A stretch of 64,000 nucleotides of DNA from SAR202 cluster bacterium (GTDB lineage Bacteria > Chloroflexota > Dehalococcoidia > Lucifugimonadales > GCA-2712585): NCBI GenBank assembly GCA_016872285.1, contig VGZZ01000008.1, positions 1-64,000 of the forward strand, given 5' to 3'. This document shows, one piece after another, positions 40,021 through 48,900 of the stretch (the first letter of the stretch is position 1; each line of letters starts with the position of its first letter). Position numbers and translations under genes: made by a program. The notes beneath the pieces were generated by a model. It had not been told where the DNA came from. It searched no databases and was given only the letters and a program-made list of their open reading frames with translations.

Positions 40021-42396
40021 CTAGCCCTTCTTGCCGTTCCTCTTCCCCGGACCGTTCTTGGCGCCCGAATTAGCGGCTAGGGCCTCCTGAATTACCCCGG
40101 GCGTCATCGGCAGCCTATACAACCTCACGCCGGTGGCATGGTATATAGCGTTGGCGACAGCGGCCATGGGCGGCACTATCGACACCTCTCCGACTCCCCG
40201 CACCCCGTAGGGATGCCCAGGGTTCGCCACCTCGACGATCTCCGTGTCGATCATCGGCAGGTCCAGGCTCGTCGGCATGCGATAGTCCAGGAAGCTGGAG
40301 TTAATCATCGCACCGTCTTTGTTGAAGAAGTACTCCTCATTCAGCGCCCAGCCGATGCCCTGCACCGCGCCGCCCTGCATCTGGCCTTCCACATAGCTCG
40401 GATGTATAGCTTTCCCCGCGTCCTGTATGGTGGTGTACCGAAGCACCTGCACCTTCCCCGTCTCCGGGTCCACCTCCACGTCCGCGATGTGCATCGCGAA
40501 AGCCCCGCCGGCGCCCTTGGGGTCTATCGCCGCCCGGCCCACCACTGGCCCGCCCGTGTTCAGCAGCCTCGACGCCAATTGTTTGAATGTAAACTTTAGC
40601 TCCGGGTCCGACTTGTGCGCAAACTTCCCGTCCTTCATCTCCACGTCCTCAGGCTTCACGTCCCATATCTTCGCCGCCCGCGCGATCATCTGACGCTTGA
40701 TATCCTGGGCCGCCTCGTAGCACGCCCAGCCGGTCTTGAACGCCACGCTGCTGCCGCCCGTGTTCGATGTAAAGCCTATCGTATCCGTATCCCCCACCGA
40801 TGGATGTACATCCTCAGCCTTGAGGCCCAGGACTTCGGCCACGTGCATCGCTGCCACTGCCCTGGTGCCTCCAATGTCCGGTGACCCCTCCACCAGCTTA
40901 ATGGTGCCGTCCGAGTTGACCGACGCGATGGCGCAGGCCGGTCCCGTCCCATTGAACCAGAACCCCGTCGCCACACCGCGGCCCCGCCACGGCCCCTTTA
41001 TCGGCGCCTTCCAGTGGGCGTGCGCCTTGCCTGCTTTGACCATCTCGATATAGCCAATCTTGGGGAAAATAGGACCGGTCACTCGACGCGTCCCTTCCTT
41101 TGCCCCGTTCAGCAGCCGGAACTCCAGCGGGTCCATCCCCACCTTCTCCGCCAGCTCGTCGACGACACACTCGCAGGCGTACGCCGCCGCCGGCGAGCCG
41201 GGCGCGCGGTACGCCGCCGTCTTCTGCGTGTTCACCACCACGTCATATCCCTCGACACGCGCGTTGGGAATATCGTAGGGCGATAGCATGCACTGGACGC
41301 CCGGGTTCACCGGCGAGCCGGGGAACGCCCCCGCCGCGTAAATCAGTGTAGCGTCCGCCGCCGTTATCTTGCCGTTCTTCTTCACACCCATCTTCACCCG
41401 TATGTGCGAAGCCGACGTCGGCCCTGTTCCCTCAAACACCTCTTTCCGGCTCATCGATGCCTTCACTGGCAGGCCGGTCTTCTTAGAAAGCGCTGTGGCG
41501 ATAGGCTCCAGGTACACCAGCGTCTTCCCGCCAAAGCCACCGCCAATCTCCATCTGTATAACTTTAATCTGCGAGTTGGGGATCCCCAGGAGCTGCGCCG
41601 TCTGGTCCCGCATAGTGAACTGGCCCTGAGAACTGCACCATATCGTTACACGCCCGTCCTTGTTCCACGACGCAGTGGCCGAGTGCGGTTCGATGTACCC
41701 CTGATGTACCGCCTTGGTCTCAAAGTCCCGCTCGATGATTATGTCCGCCTCAGCAAACCCCTTCTTCAGGTCGCCGATTTCAAAGACAAAATGGCTAGCG
41801 ACGTTGCTTGACGCCGACTTGTCGTTATCATCCTTCAGCCCGCCCGGGCGGACAAACGGATTGTTGGCAGTAAATAGGCGCTCGTGGAGAATGGGCGCGC
41901 CGGGCTTCATCGCCTCCTTGCCGTCCAGCACCGGCGGCAAGACCTCATACTTTACGTCAATAAGCCCCAGGGCCTCCTCCGCGATGTGCGGGTTGATGGC
42001 CGCCACCGCCGCCACCGCATGCCCCTTATAAAGCACCTTGTCTTTGGCCAGGATATTGTTGCTTAAAAAGCGAGGGTTGGTCATAGCCCCTTCGCCCAAA
42101 TCGATAGCCTTCCCCGAAAGCGCCGCGAAATCGTCCGCTGTGATAACCGCCTTCACTCCTGGCAGCGCCAGGGCCTTGCTATAGTCGATGCTCTTTATCC
42201 AGGCGTGGGCATGGGGACTGCGAAGCACCCTTCCGTGCAGCATTCCGGGGAGATGTATGTCCGCGCCATACCGCGCCTGGCCCGTGACCTTCTCCAGGCC
42301 GTCGTGCCTGATAGGCCTCGTCCCCACCACCTTAAACTCAGTCGCGCCGTTCGACTTCCCGTTGGTCTTCGTCTTGGGCTTAGATGTTGTTGTCAT
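40021..42396 (-). CDS. xanthine dehydrogenase-family molybdopterin-binding subunit
   Basis: 791 residues. Aldehyde oxidase/xanthine dehydrogenase large subunit: A-R-Y-G-A-D-I-H-L-P-G-M-L near 41-53, H-A-H near 62, I-G-G-G-F-G-G-K near 288 (Mo-cofactor loop) and A-Y-R-A-P-G-S-P near 396. The last replaces the signature A-Y-R-C-S-F-R of true CO dehydrogenase and A-Y-R-G-A-G-R of its form II, so the substrate is not predicted to be CO; a purine, aldehyde or N-heterocycle is more likely. The N-terminus is extended by a Lys/Thr/Asn-rich stretch. It forms a three-subunit enzyme with the next two genes. Confidence 0.92.
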   Translation of the reverse strand: MTTTSKPKTKTNGKSNGATEFKVVGTRPIRHDGLEKVTGQARYGADIHLPGMLHGRVLRSPHAHAWIKSIDYSKALALPGVKAVITADDFAALSGKAIDLGEGAMTNPRFLSNNILAKDKVLYKGHAVAAVAAINPHIAEEALGLIDVKYEVLPPVLDGKEAMKPGAPILHERLFTANNPFVRPGGLKDDNDKSASSNVASHFVFEIGDLKKGFAEADIIIERDFETKAVHQGYIEPHSATASWNKDGRVTIWCSSQGQFTMRDQTAQLLGIPNSQIKVIQMEIGGGFGGKTLVYLEPIATALSKKTGLPVKASMSRKEVFEGTGPTSASHIRVKMGVKKNGKITAADATLIYAAGAFPGSPVNPGVQCMLSPYDIPNARVEGYDVVVNTQKTAAYRAPGSPAAAYACECVVDELAEKVGMDPLEFRLLNGAKEGTRRVTGPIFPKIGYIEMVKAGKAHAHWKAPIKGPWRGRGVATGFWFNGTGPACAIASVNSDGTIKLVEGSPDIGGTRAVAAMHVAEVLGLKAEDVHPSVGDTDTIGFTSNTGGSSVAFKTGWACYEAAQDIKRQMIARAAKIWDVKPEDVEMKDGKFAHKSDPELKFTFKQLASRLLNTGGPVVGRAAIDPKGAGGAFAMHIADVEVDPETGKVQVLRYTTIQDAGKAIHPSYVEGQMQGGAVQGIGWALNEEYFFNKDGAMINSSFLDYRMPTSLDLPMIDTEIVEVANPGHPYGVRGVGEVSIVPPMAAVANAIYHATGVRLYRLPMTPGVIQEALAANSGAKNGPGKRNGKKG

Positions 42397-42398
42397 GT

Positions 42399-42881
42399 CT
42401 ACCTCTTGGCTTTCATCCTTTGGCCTGCGTCCATCACCGCGCGAACAATCTTGTCATAACCCGTGCATCTGCACAGGTTCCCCGCCAGCCAGTGACGTAT
42501 TCTTCCCTCGTCCGCGTTTGGCTCCTTCTCCAGCAAGGCCTTGGACGCGACGATAAATCCCGGCGTGCAAATGCCGCACTGCAGCGCCGCGTTCTCTAGG
42601 AACGCCTGCTGCACCGGGTGCAGCTTGTCCGGCGACGCCACGCCCTCAATTGTCGTTATCTTCTTCCCCTGCGCCTCCACACCCAGCACCAGGCAGGAGT
42701 CTACCACCCTCCCATCGACGATCACGCTGCACGCGCCGCAGTTGCCGTCGTTGCAGCCCTCTTTAGTGCCCGTCATCTCTAAGACATCTCGCAGCACTTC
42801 CAGCAGGCTCTGTCGGGCTTCGCACAGGAACTCGGTGGACGCCCCGTTGATAGTTGTCTGTACGTGAATTTTGCCAGGCAT
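42399..42881 (-). CDS. (2Fe-2S)-binding subunit of the molybdenum hydroxylase
   Basis: 160 residues with two iron-sulfur clusters. The plant-ferredoxin-type cluster is bound by C-N-D-G-N-C-G-A-C (near 41-49) plus the Cys in D-S-C-L-V-L. The helical domain has C-G-I-C-T-P-G and L-C-R-C-T-G-Y for the second cluster. It passes electrons from the molybdenum centre to FAD. Its stop lies 2 nt before the large-subunit start. Confidence 0.95.
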   Translation of the reverse strand: MPGKIHVQTTINGASTEFLCEARQSLLEVLRDVLEMTGTKEGCNDGNCGACSVIVDGRVVDSCLVLGVEAQGKKITTIEGVASPDKLHPVQQAFLENAALQCGICTPGFIVASKALLEKEPNADEGRIRHWLAGNLCRCTGYDKIVRAVMDAGQRMKAKR

Positions 42882-42888
42882 TATTTAT

Positions 42889-43764
42889 CTAACCTTCCTT
42901 CGCTCGTTCTATTGCTTTGGTCAGGGCTCGCTTAGTAAGCACACCCACCAGATGCACCCGCTGCTTTGTCGTCCCGCGCATGTCGTCGATGGGCTTGGCC
43001 GCCTTCTTGGCCATCTCCGCCACCTCTTCCACGTTGGACTGGCTGGCCTCTTTCCCCTCCAGGAACTTACCGGCCTCCCTCGCGAATATCGGCGTCGGTC
43101 CCACCGCCGCCAAACCTATCCGCGCCGACGCCACCTTCCGCTTGGAAGCATCCAACTGCACCCAGGCCCCAACGCCTGCCACTGCGATGTCCATCTCATT
43201 CCTCGGTATGAACCGCAGGTAATTGGCCCCCGAGTTCCTGGCCGGCGATGGGAATTTCATAGACACTAGCAATTCCCCGGGCTGTAAGACATTCCGTCCC
43301 GGTCCCGTGCAGAACTCCTCTACCGGCACCGTCCTCTGCCCCTTGGGCCCGGCAATGACGCACGTCACTCCGTGGGCGATAAGCGTAGGTATGGCGTCGC
43401 CACTGGGCGACGAGTTACAAAGGTTGCCGCCCACGCTGGCCCGCCCCTGTATCTGTGTCCCCCCTATTAGCGACGCCGAGTCCGCCAGCCCCGGGTACAT
43501 CTTCTGGACCGTCTTGTCCTCGTAGATGCGATAGCAAGGTACGGCGGCGCCTAGAGTGAGGCCATCTTTGGGCGAATAAGAAAGCTCATTAAGCTCTGCG
43601 ACGTTCTTTACGTCCAGCAGCCGGTCTATCTGAAAACGTCCGCCTCGAAGCTGCACCAAAATGTCGGTGCCGCCGGCTAGGCACCTTGCCTTGGGGCCTT
43701 TTTCAGCCATCAAGGCCACCGCCTCTTTTAACGACTTTGGGGATACGTACTCAAAATCTTTCAG
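42889..43764 (-). CDS. FAD-binding subunit of the molybdenum hydroxylase, probable CTG start
   Basis: About 291 residues. FAD motifs A-G-G-T-D-I-L-V-Q (near 36) and G-G-N-L-C-N-S-S-P-S-G-D near 110 identify the CoxM/XdhB type. The GTG at 43719 would drop the conserved N-terminus; the frame upstream encodes K-D-F-E-Y-V-S-P-K-S-L-K-E-A, which matches the family opening F-x-Y-x-x-P-x-S-L. The only codon able to begin there is CTG at 43764-43762, with GGAGG 6 nt upstream and a TGA four codons before it. A CTG start is therefore proposed. The three genes (FAD, FeS, Mo) follow the usual order. Confidence 0.85.
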   Translation of the reverse strand: MKDFEYVSPKSLKEAVALMAEKGPKARCLAGGTDILVQLRGGRFQIDRLLDVKNVAELNELSYSPKDGLTLGAAVPCYRIYEDKTVQKMYPGLADSASLIGGTQIQGRASVGGNLCNSSPSGDAIPTLIAHGVTCVIAGPKGQRTVPVEEFCTGPGRNVLQPGELLVSMKFPSPARNSGANYLRFIPRNEMDIAVAGVGAWVQLDASKRKVASARIGLAAVGPTPIFAREAGKFLEGKEASQSNVEEVAEMAKKAAKPIDDMRGTTKQRVHLVGVLTKRALTKAIERAKEG

Positions 43765-43884
43765 GGGAGGCCTCCTTCAGCGTTCTTACGCACGAGCAAA
43801 GGCATTTTATAGTAACGCTAGTGAGTCTAGCAATGGTGGTTTAGTGAAGCCGCGCTCCACCAAAAGGGTTAACCTGAGCCCTGT

Positions 43885-44334
43885 CTACTTCTTCTGAAAG
43901 AACCAGTCCCAGGTCTTGCGCGAGTTATCCCTCGATAGGGACTCATGGTAATGGATAAACTTCCACTGCCCCTTCGCTTTTCGCAATACAAACGTGTTCC
44001 GCCCTGGAAACACCATAGTGCGCTTGAACGGAATGATGTGCGCCTCCACCACAAAGGTCAAGTACACCCATGCCACGTCTCCCAGCACATCAATCTTAAG
44101 GTTGTCCATCTTCCAGTCTGCCTTCGACACGTCCCTCTCCAGCCCACCGTAATAACCCTCCACCCCAGCCCAGCCGTGTATCGCGTCGTTGCTCTCTTCG
44201 GCGATGTATGTCAAATGCGGATACGTGGAATCCCATGTCGCCCTGACGCGCTTGGCGTCGTTCTTGTTTAGCGCGGCCAGCCACTCCTTGATCACAGCCT
44301 CGACTGCCTTCTTCTCGTTGGTTGTTGTGGTCAT
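43885..44334 (-). CDS. SnoaL-like/NTF2-like protein
   Basis: 149 residues. Pattern of the SnoaL/NTF2 cone fold: N-terminal helix with A-V-I-K-E-W-L-A-A-L-N-K-N-D, then G-W-A-G-V-E-G-Y-Y near 58, V-A-W-V-Y-L-T-F near 88 and W-K-F-I-H-Y-H-E-S-L near 125. These proteins are polyketide cyclases, isomerases or small-molecule carriers; no catalytic residue is assigned. No signal peptide. It lies between the molybdenum hydroxylase and an MFS transporter, transcribed divergently from the latter. Confidence 0.8.
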   Translation of the reverse strand: MTTTTNEKKAVEAVIKEWLAALNKNDAKRVRATWDSTYPHLTYIAEESNDAIHGWAGVEGYYGGLERDVSKADWKMDNLKIDVLGDVAWVYLTFVVEAHIIPFKRTMVFPGRNTFVLRKAKGQWKFIHYHESLSRDNSRKTWDWFFQKK

Positions 44335-44459
44335 TACTAGGCTCCTCTCCCCTTAGTGTCCAAATACTCACACACTCAACCCTTCCATGCAAGACTCGCC
44401 TTCGACTGTAACCCATGTTACTTGGCGCAGCGTCCGCCTTTCGTTACACTGCTCCAACC

Positions 44460-45701
44460 ATGACCCTCCTTAGCCCCCAGACCATCACCCAACCCCGCCA
44501 ACGATGGCGCGTCCTAGCCCTCATCTCCCTCGCCACCCTCTTCAGCCTCAGCGTCTGGTACAGCACCAACGCCATCGCCTCCGCCCTGGAGACCGACAAA
44601 GGCTTCACCGACGCCGACATCGCCTGGCTCACCGTCGCCGTGCAGTTGGGCTTCGTCGTTGGCACTCTAACCATCGCCTTCACCAACCTCGCCGACCTCG
44701 TCAACACGCGTACCGTCTTCGCGATAAGCGCTGTCCTAGCCGCCGCCGCCAACCTCACCCTCATCGCCATCCCCGACAACCTCGCCTCGGCCTTCGCCGT
44801 GCGATTTCTCACTGGTGTTTTTCTTGGCGGCGTCTATCCGCCCGGCATGAAAATCGTCAGCGGCTGGTTCCGCGCCAGCCGCGGCATCGCCATCGGCACC
44901 ATGATCGGAGCCCTGACCCTTGGCACCGGCTCGCCCCACCTTCTCCGCTCCATCTTTGTCTCCGACTGGCAGGCGACTATTTATGTAAGCTCCGCCCTGG
45001 CGGCCATCGGCGGCGCCATCGTCTACTTCCTGGTCAAGGACGGCCCCTTCGACGTTCCCGCCGTCCGATTTAACCCCCGCTACGTCATCGAAACTCTCAA
45101 AAGCCGCGCCTCTCGACTTGTCCTCTTCGGATACCTCGGTCACATGTGGGAGCTCTACGCCATGTGGGCCTGGCTTCCCGTTTTCCTTGGTACTGTTTAC
45201 AGCGACAGGCCCCTCGTCGGCGACTCCCTCAGCCTCGCCAGCCTTATGGCCTTCCTGGTCTTTATCGCCGGCGCTGTCGGATGCGTCACCGCCGGCCTTT
45301 TCGCTCAACGATGGGGCCGGTGCCTTGTCACCGGCGTCGCCATGATCATGAGCGGCGGCACCGCCCTCTTTATCGGCTTCATCTCCTCCGACTGGCAGTT
45401 GGCCGTCGCCGTCGCAGCGCTAGTCTGGGGCGTCAGCGTCATCGCCGACTCCGGCCAGTTCTCCACCGCCATGACCGAGGTCACCGACAGCGCCTACCGC
45501 GGCACAGCCCTCACCTTCCAGACCGGCGTCGGCTTCTTGCTCACCATCCTCACCATCCGCCTCGTCCCCATCATCGAAGACACCGCAGGCTGGGGAGTCG
45601 CCTTCGCCTTCCTCGCCATCGGCCCTGCCCTCGGCACAGCCTCCATGCTCTGGCTGCGCACCCTTCCCGAGTCCAGCGCTATTGCAGGTGGTAAACGCTA
45701 G
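44460..45701 (+). CDS. MFS transporter
   Basis: 413 residues from the ATG at 44460 (an in-frame start at 44415 gives an unlikely N-terminus). Twelve hydrophobic segments are recognisable, with the major-facilitator arrangement of two six-helix halves. A G-x-x-x-D-x-x-G-like loop is replaced by F-T-N-L-A-D-L-V-N-T-R between TM2 and TM3. S-R-G-I-A-I-G-T-M-I-G lies in TM4-5. Substrate unknown; nearby catabolic enzymes suggest uptake or export of an organic acid. Confidence 0.9.
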   Translation: MTLLSPQTITQPRQRWRVLALISLATLFSLSVWYSTNAIASALETDKGFTDADIAWLTVAVQLGFVVGTLTIAFTNLADLVNTRTVFAISAVLAAAANLTLIAIPDNLASAFAVRFLTGVFLGGVYPPGMKIVSGWFRASRGIAIGTMIGALTLGTGSPHLLRSIFVSDWQATIYVSSALAAIGGAIVYFLVKDGPFDVPAVRFNPRYVIETLKSRASRLVLFGYLGHMWELYAMWAWLPVFLGTVYSDRPLVGDSLSLASLMAFLVFIAGAVGCVTAGLFAQRWGRCLVTGVAMIMSGGTALFIGFISSDWQLAVAVAALVWGVSVIADSGQFSTAMTEVTDSAYRGTALTFQTGVGFLLTILTIRLVPIIEDTAGWGVAFAFLAIGPALGTASMLWLRTLPESSAIAGGKR

Positions 45702-45726
45702 GCTGATACTTTATAAGAAGTGAACC

Positions 45727-45801
45727 TGTCATTCTGAACGAAGGGCTGTACTCAGCCCAAAGTCCAAGCCTGTCCTGAGCCTGGTCGAAGGGAATCTGTT
45801 A
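45727..45801. repeat. intergenic repeat, GTCATTCTGA type (copy 4, interrupted)
   Basis: GTCATTCTGAACGAAGGGC, a CTGTACTCAGCCC piece, CAAGCCTGTCCTGAGCCTGG and TCGAAGGGAATCTGTTATG. The usual GTCGAAGAATCTGT end is altered by the insertion. Confidence 0.7.
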
Positions 45802-45927
45802 TGATTGCGTCCCGCCTAGCCTTTTGTTTGACACGCCTGGCCTATTCCAAACAAAACAATTCAATGTTTAAATCTGATTTGCACCTATTGAAAACATAAG
45901 TTCTTACTATTACACTACGCCTATGCC

Positions 45928-48900
45928 ATGAACGCCCTCGCCATACAAGACTCCCTCTCCCTCTTCCACCCTGTCATCCAGCGTTGGTTCCAGGGCCGCT
46001 TCTCGTCCCCTACTCCACCCCAGTCCCAGGGTTGGCCTGCCATCGCCTCCGGCCGCGACACCCTCATCGCCGCCCCCACTGGTTCCGGCAAGACCCTCGC
46101 CACCTTCCTCTGGGCCATCGACTCCCTCCTCCGCCAGGGCCTCGACGGCTCGCTGGCCGACGAGTGCCAGGTGCTCTACGTCTCTCCCCTCAAAGCCCTC
46201 AGCAACGACGTCCAGAAAAACCTCGCCCAGCCCCTCGATGAAATACGCCAGGGCGCCGCTGAAATGGGCATCGAAGTCCCCGAAATCCGCGTCCTCGTTC
46301 GCACCGGCGACACCCCAGCGAGCCAGCGGCAGGCCATGACCCGGAAGCCGCCCCATATCCTCGTCAGCACTCCCGAGTCCCTTTATATCCTCCTCACTTC
46401 CAAAAAGGGCCGCGAGATGCTCAAGACCGTCCGCACCGTCATCGTCGACGAAATCCACGCCGTCGCCCGCGACAAGCGCGGCTCTCACCTCGCCCTCACC
46501 CTGGAGCGCCTCGACGCCCTCACAGGCCATAGACCTGCCCGCATCGGCCTGTCCGCCACCCAGAAGCCTATCGACGAGGTCGCTCGATTCCTCGTCGGCG
46601 CTCAGCACATCGATGCCTCCGGCCAGCCCGACTGCTTTATCGTCAACCAGGGCCATGGCCGCGTTATGAACCTGCGACTGGAACTCCCCGGCTCGCCTCT
46701 GGAAGCTGTCCTCTCCAACAAGACCTGGGAGGAGATTTACGACCGTCTCGCCCAGCTTATACAGCAGCAGCGTACCACCCTCGTTTTCGTCAACACCCGC
46801 CGCCTGGCCGAACGAGTCGCCTTCAACCTCACCAAGCGCCTCGGCGAGGGCAATATCACCTCTCACCACGGCAGCCTCTCCCGCGAGCAGCGCCTCATGG
46901 CCGAGGAGCGCCTGAAATCCGGCCAGCTAAAGGCCCTGGTCGCCACCGCATCCCTGGAGCTCGGCATAGACATCAGCGCCGTCGACCTCGTCTGCCAGCT
47001 AAGCTCCCCCCGTTCCATCGCAACCCTCCTCCAGCGCGTGGGCCGCTCTAACCACCACACCACCGGCGTCCCCGTGGGCCGCATCTTCCCTCTCACCCGC
47101 GACGACCTTCTCGAGTGCGTCGCCATTCTTCTAGCTGTTAAGTCCGGTAATCTCGACAGGCTCAATATTCCTCAAAAGCCTCTGGACATCCTCGCCCAGC
47201 AGATCGTCGCCGCCGTGGCCACCAACGAATGGGACGAGGACGAGCTATTCGACCTGTGCCGGCGCGCCTACCCCTATCGCAGCCTCCAGCGCTCCGACTT
47301 CGACCAGGTCCTCCAGATGCTCTCCCAGGGCTTCGCCACCAAGAACGGGCGGCGCTCCGCCTACATCCACTACGACGGCGTTGGCCGCCGACTCCGCGCT
47401 CGCCGCAACGCGTCCCTTGCCGCCGTCACCTCGGGCGGCGCCATCCCAGACACCGCCGACTATCAGGTCATCCTCGAGCCTCAGAACATCCCCGTCGGCA
47501 CCGTCAACGAGGACTTCGCCGTCGAAAGTATGGCCGGCGATATCTTCCAACTCGGCATCTCCTCATGGCGCGTCCTCAAGGTCGAGCAGGGCAAAGTCCG
47601 TGTCGAGGATGCCCACGGCATGCCGCCCACTATGCCCTTCTGGCTTGGAGAAGCCCCCTCCCGCACCGACGAGCTTTCCAAAGCCGTCTCAGACCTCCGC
47701 CATCACATCGACGGCTTGCTCCCAGACCTCGAAGCCGCCCAATCCTGGCTGATAAAAGAGGTCGGCATCCAGGAACCCGCCGCTCGTCTTATCGTCGAAT
47801 ACATCGCCGCCAACAAAAGCTCCCTCGGCGTCGTCCCCACCCAGCAGTCCATCGTCCTCGAGCGTTTCTTTGACGAGTCCGGCGGCATGCAGCTTGTCGT
47901 CCACGCCCCCTTCGGAGGCCGCATCAACCGGGCCTGGGGCCTCGCCCTCCGCAAGCGCTTCTGCCGCACCTTCAACTTCGAGTTGCAGGCCGCGGCCAAC
48001 GACAATTCCATCGTTCTCTCCCTCGGCCCCCAGCACAGCTTCCCCCTCCAGGACGTTTTCGACTATCTGAAGCCAGCCACCGCCCGCGATGTCCTGGTCC
48101 AGGCCCTCCTCGCCGCCCCCATGTTCGGCACCCGGTGGCGATGGGACGCCAGCCGCGCCCTCGCCATCCTGCGAATGGAGGGCGGCAAAAAAGTCCCCAT
48201 GCCTATCCAGCGCATGCGCTCCGACGACCTCCTATCCGCCGTCTTCCCCGACCAGATGGCATGCCAGGAAAACCTCGCCGGCGGCGATATCCAGATCCCC
48301 GACCACCCCCTGATCAATGAGACCGTTAACGACTGCCTCACCGAAGCCATGGATGTGAACGGCTTCTTGTCCCTGATCCAGGCCATCCACGACCGCCGGC
48401 TTCAACTGTCCGCGGTAGACACCATCGAAGCCTCCCCCATGGCCCACGAAATCCTTACCGCCCGCCCCTACGCCTACCTGGACGACGCCCCCCTGGAGGA
48501 GCGCCGCACCCAGGCCGTCTATCTTCGCCGTACCCTTGACATCCAGTCCTCCGACGACGTGGGCCGCCTCGACCCCGAGGCCATCCAGCGCGTCCGCGAG
48601 CAGGCCTGGCCCGACGTAAACAACCCCGACGAACTTCACGATGCCTTGCTGCTCCTTGGCTTTATAACCTTATCTGAAATGCCACCCTGGCAAGAACATC
48701 TCGCTTCCCTCCTTGAGCAAAAGCGTGCAACTCGATTCTGGACCAATCCCGATCACAGCCTCTGGGTCGCCGCCGAGCGTCTACCCCAGTTCCAGGCTGT
48801 GTTCCCTGGGGCGCACATCCAGCCCCCTATCCAGGCGCCTTCCCGTGAGGCCGCCGTCGCCTGGACGCCCGAGGACGCCCTCCGCGAAATCGTCCGTGGC

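Noticed and set aside
40021-42396. Calling the molybdenum subunit CO dehydrogenase (CoxL)
   Set aside because: The active-site loop reads A-Y-R-A-P-G-S-P, not A-Y-R-C-S-F-R or A-Y-R-G-A-G-R.
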